Origin: Casp-actino8 sp965659595
Lineage (GTDB): Bacteria > Actinomycetota > Acidimicrobiia > Acidimicrobiales > Ilumatobacteraceae
Length of the DNA stretch: 64,000 nt
Assembly (NCBI GenBank): GCA_965659595.1
Contig: CBFHWN010000001.1
Coordinates: 24,053-88,052, forward strand
Direction of reading: 5' to 3'
The notes under the pieces are model-generated. The model worked only from the letters and a program-made list of their open reading frames with translations, was not told the DNA's origin and did no database searches. Positions 33,932 through 42,753 of this stretch are shown one piece after another. Every line of letters begins with the position of its first letter. Within the stretch, counting starts at the first letter, position 1. The position numbers were made by a program, and so were the translations under genes.

Positions 33932-34903
33932 GTGACACTCTGTTCTTCAGACACCTCGGTATCCGCCCGAAACCTCGTCAAAACGTACGGCGAGGTCACC
34001 GCACTCGCCGGGCTCGATCTCGACGTACCGGGGGGAACCGTGCTCGGATTGCTCGGCCCGAATGGCGCCGGCAAGACGACCGCTGTCTCGATTCTCACGA
34101 CACTCGTGCACCCCGATTCGGGCTCAGCACAGGTTGCCGGCGTCGACGTCATCGCCGATCCCCGCGGAGTTCGCTCTCGCATCGGACTCTCGGGGCAGTA
34201 CGCAGCCGTCGACGAACATCTCACTGCGACCGAGAATCTCGAGATGATCGGCTGTCTGTACGGGATGCCACGACGCGAGGCCCGTCGACGAGGACTCGAA
34301 CTACTCGAGCAGTTCCGCCTCATGGAAGCGTCCGATCGACCGCTCAAGACGTTTTCGGGCGGTATGCGACGGCGTATCGACCTGGCGGGTGCATTGGTCG
34401 CCGACCCTCCGGTGTTGTTCCTCGATGAACCAACCACCGGTCTCGACCCGCGTAGCCGTGGTGAACTCTGGGATGCGATCCGTGATCGCGTCAAGGGCGG
34501 TACCACGGTTCTTCTCACCACGCAGTATCTCGAAGAGGCCGATCAGCTGGCCGACGAGATCGTCGTGATCGACCACGGCCGCGCCATAGCCAAAGGCACC
34601 GCTGAAGAGTTGAAGCGCCGCGTGGGCGGTGAACACCTCGACGTGCACGTGAGTGGTGAAGGCGCCGTCGCCACGACCGAGTCGATTCTCACCAACGTCG
34701 CCACCGGTCCACTCCGCATCCACCACGACGACGGTGAACTCTCCGCTCCCGTGTCCAACGGAGTAGAAGCGCTGTCCGCGGTTCTACGTGAACTCGAATC
34801 GCGACACGTGAACATCGTCGACATCGGACTACGTCGACCCACTCTCGACGACGTGTTCATGGAACTCACCGGTCACGAAGCCGAAGCAGAGGCGGCGTCA
34901 TGA
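33932..34903 (+). CDS. ABC transporter ATP-binding protein (DrrA-like)
   Basis: A 323-residue ATPase with Walker A GPNGAGKT (42-49), signature FSGGM (141-145) and Walker B LFLDEPTTGLD with the catalytic Glu166. The switch region is TTQYLEEAD, with Gln where many ABC proteins have His, as is common in DrrA-type exporters. The C-terminal 80 residues match the DrrA extension. It starts with GTG and overlaps the permease gene by ATGA. It powers export of a lipophilic compound or antibiotic-like molecule. Confidence 0.9.
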   Translation: MTLCSSDTSVSARNLVKTYGEVTALAGLDLDVPGGTVLGLLGPNGAGKTTAVSILTTLVHPDSGSAQVAGVDVIADPRGVRSRIGLSGQYAAVDEHLTATENLEMIGCLYGMPRREARRRGLELLEQFRLMEASDRPLKTFSGGMRRRIDLAGALVADPPVLFLDEPTTGLDPRSRGELWDAIRDRVKGGTTVLLTTQYLEEADQLADEIVVIDHGRAIAKGTAEELKRRVGGEHLDVHVSGEGAVATTESILTNVATGPLRIHHDDGELSAPVSNGVEALSAVLRELESRHVNIVDIGLRRPTLDDVFMELTGHEAEAEAAS

Positions 34904-35691
34904 GCCTCTTACGCGATTCGGCCACCATCGCACGCCGCAACGTGATCCGCATCCATCGCGTCCCCGACGTGATGGCCTTCGTCGTCGTTCAGCCGATCAT
35001 GTTCGTGCTCTTGTTCGCCTACGTGTTCGGCGGATCCATCGACATTCCGGGTGGCAATTACCGCGAGTTCCTGATGGCCGGCATCTTCTCGCAGACCGTC
35101 GTGTTCGGAGCCACGTTCACTGGTGCCGGTCTCGCTGAAGACATGCAAAAGGGTCTCATCAACCGGTTCCGCTCGCTTCCGATGTCTCGATCCGCTGTAG
35201 TTGCCGGTCGAACCGTGAGCGATGTCGTGTACAACGCTCTCTCGATCGTCGTCATGTCTTTGGCCGGCTTGGCCGTCGGCTGGCGAATCCGCGGCTCGAT
35301 TCTCGACGCCGTGATCGCCTTCGCACTATTGCTCTTCTTCGCCTATTCCTTCTCGTGGGTGATGGCCTGCATCGGACTGCTCGTGCCGACCCCCGAAGTG
35401 GTCAACAACGCAACGTTCGTGGTTCTGTTTCCGCTCACGTTCATCGCCAACACCTTCGTACCGTCCGACAACCTGCCCGGCGTCTTGAAGCCCATCGCCG
35501 AATGGAATCCGGTGTCGACACTCACACAGGCCGTCCGCGAGGGATTCGGTAACCTGCCGGCTGGGACTCCTGAGCCGTCGGCGTGGCCGTTGCAGAACGC
35601 CACGCTCTACACACTGTTGTGGGCCTTCTTACTGATCGGCGTGTTCGCACCGATCGCCACACGCTTGTATCAGCGCGCCGGCGCCCGCTGA
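34900..35691 (+). CDS. ABC-2 type permease (DrrB-like)
   Basis: The 263-residue membrane protein has about six hydrophobic segments and the ABC-2 family pattern (FGGSIDIPGGNYREFLMAG, then KGLINRFRSLPMSRSAV). It is the membrane partner of the preceding ATPase, with a 4-bp ATGA overlap. Together they should form a two-gene exporter. The stop converges with an acyl-CoA dehydrogenase 3 bp away. Confidence 0.9.
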   Translation: MSLLRDSATIARRNVIRIHRVPDVMAFVVVQPIMFVLLFAYVFGGSIDIPGGNYREFLMAGIFSQTVVFGATFTGAGLAEDMQKGLINRFRSLPMSRSAVVAGRTVSDVVYNALSIVVMSLAGLAVGWRIRGSILDAVIAFALLLFFAYSFSWVMACIGLLVPTPEVVNNATFVVLFPLTFIANTFVPSDNLPGVLKPIAEWNPVSTLTQAVREGFGNLPAGTPEPSAWPLQNATLYTLLWAFLLIGVFAPIATRLYQRAGAR

Positions 35692-35694
35692 CGA

Positions 35695-36909
35695 CTACTC
35701 GATGCGCAGACCCGAGATTGCGCGAGCGATCACCAGCTGCTGAATTTCACTCGTGCCCTCGAAGATGGTGTGAATCTTCGCGTCTCGGTGCATGCGCTCG
35801 ACGTGGTACTCACGGGTGTAGCCGTAGCCGCCGAGGATCTGAATGGCCTCTTCGGTCACGCGCACGGCAGTCTCCGACGCGTAGTACTTGCTCATCGAAC
35901 CTTCACCGTTCTTGAAACCGCCGTTGCGAGCCAACCATGCGGCGCGCCAGATGAGTAGACGAGCCGCGTCGATCTGAGTGACCATGTTGGCCAACTTGAA
36001 CGCAATCGCCTGGTTCATGATGATCGGCTTGCCGAACGCCACGCGCTCCTTGGCGTAATCGAGAGCGATCTCGTACGCACCGCGGGCAATACCTAGCGCC
36101 TGCGCGCCCACCGCCGGACGAGTCGCTTCGAAAGTCTTCATGGCCGGCTGAGCCTCACCGGTACGACCGGCTTCGCGCGCCCGAGCCAATTTGGCGTCGA
36201 GTTTCTCCTTGCCACCGAGCAGACAACGGCCCGGGACTCGCACGTCGTCAAGGACGACTTCTGCGGTGTGCGACGCCTTGATGCCGTGCTTCTTGTACTT
36301 CTGGCCCTGCGACAGACCCTTGGTTCCGGGCGGCACCACGAACGAAGCCTGGCCGCGACCCTTCAGTTCCGGGTCGACCGCCGCCACCACCACGTGAACG
36401 TCGGCGATTCCACCGTTGGTGATCCAAGCCTTGGTGCCGTTCAGTGCCCACTCGTCATTGGCCTCGTCGTACACCGCACGCGTGCGAAGAGACGACACGT
36501 CGGAACCGGCGTCGGGCTCGCTCACGCAGAAGGCGCCGAGCTTCACGTCATCGGCAGTGCCGTAGCACTGGGGCACCCACTCGATCACTTGCTCGGGAGT
36601 TCCGTTACCGCTGATACCGGCGGCGGCGAGACCCGAGCCCATGATGGCCATACCGAGACCGGCATCACCCCAGAAGATCTCTTCGATGGCCACCGGCAAC
36701 GTGAGTCCGGAGTTGTCGCCCATGGCGTTCATCATGAAGTCGACGCCGTAGAGCCCGATCTTGGCGGCCTCCTGCACGATCGGCCATGGGAACTCCTCAC
36801 GGTCGTCCCACTCTTCGGCCGCCGGGCGCATGACGTCCTTGGCGAACTCGTGGATCCAGTCCTTCAACTGGATCTGGTCGTCGTTGAGAGAAAGGTTGAA
36901 GTCGGCCAT
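35695..36909 (-). CDS. Acyl-CoA dehydrogenase
   Basis: A 404-residue ACAD of ordinary length. It has the SEPDAGSDVSSL flavin block and the C-terminal IFEGTSEIQQLVI signature, which includes the catalytic base Glu. The first 20 residues include LNDDQIQLKDWIHEFA, normal for the family. It oxidises an acyl-CoA to the 2-enoyl-CoA. A perfect 18-bp palindrome begins 8 bp upstream of the ATG, so it is probably under repression by a specific regulator. Confidence 0.92.
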   Translation of the reverse strand: MADFNLSLNDDQIQLKDWIHEFAKDVMRPAAEEWDDREEFPWPIVQEAAKIGLYGVDFMMNAMGDNSGLTLPVAIEEIFWGDAGLGMAIMGSGLAAAGISGNGTPEQVIEWVPQCYGTADDVKLGAFCVSEPDAGSDVSSLRTRAVYDEANDEWALNGTKAWITNGGIADVHVVVAAVDPELKGRGQASFVVPPGTKGLSQGQKYKKHGIKASHTAEVVLDDVRVPGRCLLGGKEKLDAKLARAREAGRTGEAQPAMKTFEATRPAVGAQALGIARGAYEIALDYAKERVAFGKPIIMNQAIAFKLANMVTQIDAARLLIWRAAWLARNGGFKNGEGSMSKYYASETAVRVTEEAIQILGGYGYTREYHVERMHRDAKIHTIFEGTSEIQQLVIARAISGLRIE

Positions 36910-36916
36910 ACCCCAA

Positions 36917-36934
36917 GGTTACCCATGGGTAACC
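36917..36934. promoter_or_regulatory. Perfect 18-bp palindrome upstream of the acyl-CoA dehydrogenase
   Basis: GGTTACCCATGGGTAACC is a perfect palindrome. It lies 8 bp upstream of the dehydrogenase ATG (minus strand) and 50 bp upstream of the divergent membrane-protein gene. Length and symmetry fit a TetR- or GntR-type operator. Confidence 0.6.
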
Positions 36935-36984
36935 GCTCAGGCCACTCCTGGTTCGTCTCGACTGAGCCCTGGCAGACTCGACAC

Positions 36985-38052
36985 ATGGCGTCCCCCCAGC
37001 CGGTGAACTCCTTCAGCCTGAGAGGAGTGCTGGTCGCGCTCGTGGTCGGCCTCGGAGTGCTGCATCTTCTGGTGGCCGTCGGTCGGGCCCATGACTGGGC
37101 CGTCGAGGGAGCCACTCTCGCTGCCACCGGACTGATCCATTTCGTCGCAGCCTTCGGACTCATGACCACTCGTCGACCCCGCGGATACTTCGTCGTTCTC
37201 GTCTGGCTCACCGTGACCGCCGCTGCGCTCGTGTACACGCGTACCGTCGGCTACGTATTCGGGCCCTTTTCGGGATACGCGCCATCGTTGTCGTCGTACG
37301 AGTTCACCGTTCTCGGACTGTCGCTCGCCGCTGCCGCCCTCATCGTCGGCGTACTTCTCGTCGACCTCGACGTCGCCGGTGACCCCGGATGGCGATTCGA
37401 CACCATCGCACCGGCCATCGTGGTCATTGCCGCCATCCCGGGGTTGGCCGCCTCCAGTTGGGTTGACAATGCCTCGAGCCTGGCCGGCACCGGACATGTT
37501 CACTACTCGTCGACTCTTGCGATCGGCAGCGACGATCTGTCATGGGACGATCGCACTGCCCTCGGTGAGGAAGTAGCGCGTGCGCGCGAGATCGCGCTGT
37601 CGTACCCGACACTCGAATCTGCACTTGATGCCGGCTGGGTCGTGTCCGGACAGTCGGCACGCGGAGCTGGTCAGATGGTCGTCGACGCGTCACGCGACTT
37701 TCGCACGATGGTGTTCGACGTCGAGTCTCCGCAAGGGCTGATCTACGCGTCATCCGACCCCACTGCTCCCGTGGTCGGCGTTCAGTATTCCCAGTGGGTG
37801 TCGAGCGACATCGGGCCATCAGGGTTCGTCGGGCAAGAGTCTCTCTGGCATCTCCATGGCGCTACCTGCGTCGTCGAGGGCCCGATGGGTGATTACGCAG
37901 TTCCCCTCGACGAACCCACGACCGGATCAGGTTGCCAAAACGTGAATGGAACCCGAGACGACACCGTCGCGTACATGATTCGGGCCTGGGTCGTGCCGGG
38001 TTGGGAGAATCCGTACGGGACTTTCGCCCACGACCACCCGGCTCTCGGCTGA
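36985..38052 (+). CDS. Membrane protein with C-terminal extracytoplasmic domain, function unknown
   Basis: Start ATG 36985 is used; the frame stays open further upstream, but that part lies antisense to the dehydrogenase. The 355-residue product has five hydrophobic segments (about 13-33, 41-61, 67-87, 105-128 and 139-158). A 190-residue outer domain follows, containing two Cys (295, 317) and several His (289, 291, 349, 351). The His/Cys spacing hints at metal or heme binding, but I do not recognise the family. It is a single gene flanked by the palindrome and the VWA gene. Confidence 0.7.
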   Translation: MASPQPVNSFSLRGVLVALVVGLGVLHLLVAVGRAHDWAVEGATLAATGLIHFVAAFGLMTTRRPRGYFVVLVWLTVTAAALVYTRTVGYVFGPFSGYAPSLSSYEFTVLGLSLAAAALIVGVLLVDLDVAGDPGWRFDTIAPAIVVIAAIPGLAASSWVDNASSLAGTGHVHYSSTLAIGSDDLSWDDRTALGEEVARAREIALSYPTLESALDAGWVVSGQSARGAGQMVVDASRDFRTMVFDVESPQGLIYASSDPTAPVVGVQYSQWVSSDIGPSGFVGQESLWHLHGATCVVEGPMGDYAVPLDEPTTGSGCQNVNGTRDDTVAYMIRAWVVPGWENPYGTFAHDHPALG

Positions 38053-38061
38053 CGCGGAGTT

Positions 38062-40092
38062 TCAGGAAGCTCGGCGATTACGGCCGCCGCGGGAGATCTT
38101 CTTCTTGTGCTCGAGGAAGTCGACGAGCAGATAGTCCCCCAGGTTGTCACTACTCGTCAGGAACGCGCGACCGCCGTTGAGCGACGACATTTGCTCGACG
38201 AAACGCCTGAGGTACACGTCGGCGTCGAGCATGAAGGTGTTGATCCGGATGTTCTCTTTCGAACAGCGAACGGCTTCACGCAAGGTGGCCTCGACGGTGA
38301 GTTGCTGGGCCTCGTAGCCGTCGAAGTAGGTGAACCATGCTTCTCCGTACGGCGTGATGTGCGCCGTCGGCTCACCATCGGTGATCATGATGATCTGCTT
38401 GTTGCCGTGCTGACGCGCCAACATCTTGCGCGCGAGTCCGAGCGCATGATGCATGTTGGTTCCCTGCATCCCGGGGATGGTGGCCTCGACGAGTTCGTCG
38501 GCCTTGATCTCCCAGGCCACGTGGCCGAACATCAAAATTCCGAGATAGTCGCGCGGATACTGCGACGAGATGAGCGACTGCAAAGCGACGGCAACCTTCT
38601 TGGCCGGACCCCAACGGTCGTCGCGATACATCGAGTACGACGCGTCGAGCATGAGAACCGTGGCCGAACGCGTGAGGTGTTCGGTGCGCTCGATCTCGAA
38701 ATCGTCGGGCGACAATCGAATGGGCGTACCTTTTCCGCCTCGATTGAGCGCGTTGCGAATGGTCCGCTGCAGATCGAGGTTGAACGGATCGCCATACTCG
38801 TACGGCTTGGTGTCGTAAGTGCGTTCGTGACCTTGACCGATCGGACTGATCTGGTGCTGACCCAATTTGTCCTTGGCGAGCCGTGAGAACATGTCGCGCA
38901 AAGCCTTCGAGCCGATCTGGCGCATACCCTTGGGGGTGACTTCGAGCTTGCCTTCCTTCTGACGGATGAGGCCCTCGCGCTCGAGCTCCTGCACCAACTT
39001 CGACAACTTGTCCATGGCATTCGCCACGTCGTCACCCATGAGATCTCGCACTCGATCCATGTCGGCCTCGGCCAACTGCTGCGGTGTGGAGGGATTGCGC
39101 ATCAGGTCTTCCAACTGGTCGAGGTCGCCGAGATCGCGCATGGTTTGCATGGCCTGCTCGAACCCCATCGGACCCTGGCCTTGCATCTCGTAACCCTGTT
39201 CCCACGGCAACGACGGAAACATCGACTGCATGTTCGCGCTCAGCTGGCCCATCTGCTGTTGCAGGTCCATGTCCTGCATGAGCTGTTGCGACAACTCCTC
39301 GAGCTGGGCTCGCTGTTCGGGCGACATCGAGTTGTACATGGCCTGGGCGGCCGCCATCCGTTGGGCGATGTTTTCGAGTAGTTCTTCGATCGTCTGCGGG
39401 TTCTCGGGGAAGAAGTCGCCATACTCCTTCATGAAGTCGTCGAAGCCGGGATCCTCACCGCGCTGGTGCTTGTCGATCATCTCGTTCAGCGCGGTCATCA
39501 TCTCTTTCATGCGCTGCATGTCCTGCGGCGTCATGTTCTGGATGGCCGACGACATCTGATCGACCATTTGCTGAGCGAGTTGATTGCGGAGTTTGTCCTT
39601 CAACTGCTCGAACCGCTGCTCGGCTTCCTTCGACTCGAAGTCGTAGGCGTCGAGCTCGCGCACCTTGCCGGCCAGGTCGTCGGGGAGCATGTCGAGCCGG
39701 AAGTTGCGATCTTCGGCCGACCTTTGAGCACTCTCCTGACGACGGGAGTCGGCGCTCTTGTTGGCATCGCGCACCGACTGGTCGATCGCGTGACGCTCCT
39801 CGTCGACGATGTCGTTCAGCTCGTCGGCAATCTCCTTGTAGACACCGCCCAAGTCGCCTCGATCGAGCAGTTCTTGGCGACGCTCCTTCATACGTTTGCG
39901 CATCTCTTGCAGCCCCATCAGGCGCTCACCGTTCGGATCGGTGAGGCCACGGTTCATGAGGCGCCGCAGGGCACTGCGGAGGTCGCCGTAGGCGAGGAGG
40001 TCGTCCGACATCTCCTCGAACAAGGAGGTGTTGTCGAGGTCGAAGCCCTGCTGAGTGCCGTCCCAGCGCGAGTAGGTGAACCGACCAGCCAT
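38062..40092 (-). CDS. Large VWA-domain protein
   Basis: A 676-residue protein. Residues 30-420 are highly charged and helical with many Gln and Met, likely coiled coil. A C-terminal von Willebrand A domain follows, with a full MIDAS: DASYS (Asp483, Ser485, Ser487), Thr545 and Asp572 in TDG. Such proteins usually work with a MoxR- or ChlI-type AAA+ ATPase, but none is adjacent here. It might chaperone metal insertion or complex assembly. It is divergent from the cyclase gene. Confidence 0.85.
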   Translation of the reverse strand: MAGRFTYSRWDGTQQGFDLDNTSLFEEMSDDLLAYGDLRSALRRLMNRGLTDPNGERLMGLQEMRKRMKERRQELLDRGDLGGVYKEIADELNDIVDEERHAIDQSVRDANKSADSRRQESAQRSAEDRNFRLDMLPDDLAGKVRELDAYDFESKEAEQRFEQLKDKLRNQLAQQMVDQMSSAIQNMTPQDMQRMKEMMTALNEMIDKHQRGEDPGFDDFMKEYGDFFPENPQTIEELLENIAQRMAAAQAMYNSMSPEQRAQLEELSQQLMQDMDLQQQMGQLSANMQSMFPSLPWEQGYEMQGQGPMGFEQAMQTMRDLGDLDQLEDLMRNPSTPQQLAEADMDRVRDLMGDDVANAMDKLSKLVQELEREGLIRQKEGKLEVTPKGMRQIGSKALRDMFSRLAKDKLGQHQISPIGQGHERTYDTKPYEYGDPFNLDLQRTIRNALNRGGKGTPIRLSPDDFEIERTEHLTRSATVLMLDASYSMYRDDRWGPAKKVAVALQSLISSQYPRDYLGILMFGHVAWEIKADELVEATIPGMQGTNMHHALGLARKMLARQHGNKQIIMITDGEPTAHITPYGEAWFTYFDGYEAQQLTVEATLREAVRCSKENIRINTFMLDADVYLRRFVEQMSSLNGGRAFLTSSDNLGDYLLVDFLEHKKKISRGGRNRRAS

Positions 40093-40159
40093 GGCCGCAC
40101 GCTAGCCCTGAGAGAACGACCGGCGGCCCTCGGGCTCGACCGGTAGCCTGACTCCGACC

Positions 40160-40705
40160 ATGAAAGTCCAGCGAACCTTCGTTTTTGTCGACCTCTCGGG
40201 GTTCACGAAGTTCACCGCCACTCACGGCGACTCCTCGGCCGGTGACATTCTCACCCGGTTTCGAGCCCAGGTTCGCGACGAGGCGGCCAAGTGCGGAGTA
40301 CGCGTCGACAAGTGGCTCGGTGATGGATGCATGATCGTGGCCGTCGAACAAGAGCAAGGCATCCGTTTCGCCCTCGACTTGCAGCGCAAATGCGAGGACG
40401 TATGTGCCCCCCTGAAGGTTCGAGTCGGCATCGCCACCGGTGAAGTTCTCATGTTTCAGGGAGAGGACTACATCGGCAGCTCGGTCAATCAGGCCTCACG
40501 TCTGTGCGACGCCGCCGAATCCGACGAGGTTCTGATCGCTCGAACCGACATGCCCCGACCACCCCGCGGAGTGAACGAACACAATCACGCCCCACTCACG
40601 TTGCGCGGTCTCGGCACGATCGACGTCGTGCACCTCACGGCCGAGAAGTCGCTCGGTGGTCTGCACGACACCGGCGAACTTTGGACTCGTCTTCCCTACG
40701 TCTGA
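40160..40705 (+). CDS. Class III adenylate/guanylate cyclase catalytic-domain protein
   Basis: The 181-residue protein is little more than one cyclase domain. Metal-binding aspartates are Asp11 (FVDLSGF) and Asp55 (LGDG), and the transition-state pair is Asn110 and Arg114 (NQASR). Lys51 is in a purine-recognition position. It should make cAMP or cGMP as a homodimer, if active. No sensor domain is attached. The following gene starts 7 bp downstream and is likely co-expressed. Confidence 0.85.
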   Translation: MKVQRTFVFVDLSGFTKFTATHGDSSAGDILTRFRAQVRDEAAKCGVRVDKWLGDGCMIVAVEQEQGIRFALDLQRKCEDVCAPLKVRVGIATGEVLMFQGEDYIGSSVNQASRLCDAAESDEVLIARTDMPRPPRGVNEHNHAPLTLRGLGTIDVVHLTAEKSLGGLHDTGELWTRLPYV

Positions 40706-40711
40706 TCGACC

Positions 40712-41806
40712 GTGATCGAACTCGGAGCTTCGCTCCCCGGCCTCGTCGCCCTCGGAACCTCGCCCACCTCGGACGTCGACGGCGTTCCGTCATCCGGTAA
40801 CGGGTTCCAAACTCGTTTCGCCGACGATCTCGACGCCTTGGCGGCCCATGGCGTACGGCATCTGCGGTTGGGCTTCGATTGGTCGCGCCTCCAGCCGCGT
40901 TCGGGGATGGGGGACGAACTCAACGGCGAGTGGGTCGAGTGGTACCGGGACGTGATGGCCGCCGCACGGGCTTCAGGAATCAGTGTGTGGGCCGGACTCC
41001 TCGAACGTCACGTACCTCAGTGGTTCGACGACGAGCGAGGTTTCCGCGATGTCAAAACAGCCGATCGGTACTGGCCCCGTTTCGTGGAGTCGTCGGCTGA
41101 TGCTTTCGGCGACCTGCTTTCGGGGTGGTTCCCCATCGACGATCCCATCGGATATGCGGCCCGTCTCGAACCCGACGACGTCGTACGCCATGGTGAAGTC
41201 GTCGACATCATGGTGCGCGCGTGGCGAGACGCGTGGCGCGTGTTGCGAGGAGGACCGCCGGTCGCCGGTTCATTCTCGATCCGCACTGTGCGACCCGTCG
41301 ACGAGACGGTTCCGGCCGCCGAAGCTGCACGTCGTGAAGATCATCTCCGGTGGCGAACGTTTCTCCGAGGGCTGCGCGACGGAACACTTGTCATTCCCGG
41401 GCGCGCCGATCGAGAAGTACCCGACTTGGCCGGGGCGATCGACGTGATCGGTGTGCGACTCCGAACCGATCTCGGATCCGATCCGACCATCGATGACGAG
41501 TCTCTCCGCCGCTGGCAGGAGCGCGCGGTCATGATGCTGCACCGAGTCACTGACGAAGGACCCGATCTGCCGATCACCATCGCTGCGTACCGCGTGAGTC
41601 GGTCACGTCGATCCGAGAACGCTCGCGACGCCGAGGTCCTGACCGAGGCCACCAAGCGAGCTGTCGACCAGGTGGTGTCCGACGGCATCGCGATCACGAG
41701 CGTGTTCGTCGAGCCGGGTATCGCCGCCACCAAGACGACCCAGGAGTCGGCCTTTCTCGACTGGGATCGCCATCCCACTCCCCTCGCTTCCGCCTGGATC
41801 CGCTGA
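40712..41806 (+). CDS. Degenerate GH1-fold protein, probably without glycosidase activity
   Basis: The 364-residue product, starting with GTG, has the GH1 barrel layout: LRLGFDWSRLQP (51-62), a VPQWF loop (101-105) and a late SAFLDWDR-TPLASAW ending like GH1 enzymes. The acid/base motif N-E-P is replaced by D-D-P (143-145). The expected T-E-N-G nucleophile strand is replaced by T-I-A-A (289-292). Both catalytic glutamates are therefore absent. It may bind a sugar or act as a structural partner. It is coupled to the cyclase gene by a 6-bp gap. Confidence 0.75.
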   Translation: MIELGASLPGLVALGTSPTSDVDGVPSSGNGFQTRFADDLDALAAHGVRHLRLGFDWSRLQPRSGMGDELNGEWVEWYRDVMAAARASGISVWAGLLERHVPQWFDDERGFRDVKTADRYWPRFVESSADAFGDLLSGWFPIDDPIGYAARLEPDDVVRHGEVVDIMVRAWRDAWRVLRGGPPVAGSFSIRTVRPVDETVPAAEAARREDHLRWRTFLRGLRDGTLVIPGRADREVPDLAGAIDVIGVRLRTDLGSDPTIDDESLRRWQERAVMMLHRVTDEGPDLPITIAAYRVSRSRRSENARDAEVLTEATKRAVDQVVSDGIAITSVFVEPGIAATKTTQESAFLDWDRHPTPLASAWIR

Positions 41807-41822
41807 TTCTCGGTGTTCTGAC

Positions 41823-42749
41823 TTATTTGATTGCGGTGGGGGCGACGGGGCCACCGAGACCGCGGGTGAACGGCAACGGTGTGGCCGTCAACAAGAAGTC
41901 GTACTGACCGTCGGCCGCGCAATCGGCCGCCAACTCATCGAGCACCCAGTTCTGACCCTGTGTGAGGCCGATGTCGCGAATGTTCACCATGTGCACGGGC
42001 AACAGTGCTGCCGGATCTTCGGGCGGATAGCACTCGAACACGATCGTGTCGGTTGCGACGATCGCGACGTCGTGATCGCGAATCCACTCGACACTCTTCA
42101 AACCGATGCCAGGAGTCGGATGCGAGTAGTGCACCTTGTCGCCCACTCGTAGCCAATGCATCTGACCGGTACGGACGCACACGATGTCGCCGGGCATCAC
42201 CGTGACGCCCGCCTTCGCTGCCGCCGCATCGAGATCGTCGCCGGTCACCGCATACATATCGTCGAAATGGTCGACTCCGTGAAGACGTGCGATGTCGAGA
42301 AGCACACCGCGTGACACGACAGGGCCCACCTTCTCGATCCCGAGTTCATGGCTACCGGCTTCGTCGACCGTGCTCATGGGCACACCGTTGTAGAGCAATC
42401 CGTCGTATCCGACGTGGGCGAGTGAGTCGAGATGAGTGGACGCCTGGACTCCCATCGACACCGCATCGTCGCTCGACGTGAAGTCGCCCGGGTCACCCGT
42501 GAGCGATTGATTGATCGACACCATCGTACGCTCCGGATTGATTCGGCCGGGTATGTAGCCGAGTTGCATCCCGTCCTCGTCGAAGGGGTACGTGAGCGAG
42601 AACACCTTGCCCTGCCGCGCCGCCGCTATCCCACGTCGCACTGCGGCTTCATCGATCAGGTTGAGGGTGCCGCGCCGATCGTCGGCTCCCCATCGGCCCC
42701 AGTTCGACACCTTGGCGGCGAGTTCGTGGACGTAGTCGGGAAGTGCCAT
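41823..42749 (-). CDS. Cyclase family protein (kynurenine-formamidase-like)
   Basis: The 308-residue protein has the metal-binding motif STHLDSLAH (104-112), equivalent to HxGTHxDxPxH of the cyclase/KynB family, and later GDIVCVRTG. These hydrolyse amide or ester bonds with divalent metals. It lies 4 bp downstream of an F420-type oxidoreductase on the same strand, so the two likely act in one pathway. Substrate unknown. Confidence 0.85.
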   Translation of the reverse strand: MALPDYVHELAAKVSNWGRWGADDRRGTLNLIDEAAVRRGIAAARQGKVFSLTYPFDEDGMQLGYIPGRINPERTMVSINQSLTGDPGDFTSSDDAVSMGVQASTHLDSLAHVGYDGLLYNGVPMSTVDEAGSHELGIEKVGPVVSRGVLLDIARLHGVDHFDDMYAVTGDDLDAAAAKAGVTVMPGDIVCVRTGQMHWLRVGDKVHYSHPTPGIGLKSVEWIRDHDVAIVATDTIVFECYPPEDPAALLPVHMVNIRDIGLTQGQNWVLDELAADCAADGQYDFLLTATPLPFTRGLGGPVAPTAIK

Positions 42750-42753
42750 GTGA

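Noticed and set aside
36268..36984. Long upstream extension of the membrane-protein frame
   Set aside because: It runs antisense to the acyl-CoA dehydrogenase; the first membrane helix follows the ATG at 36985.
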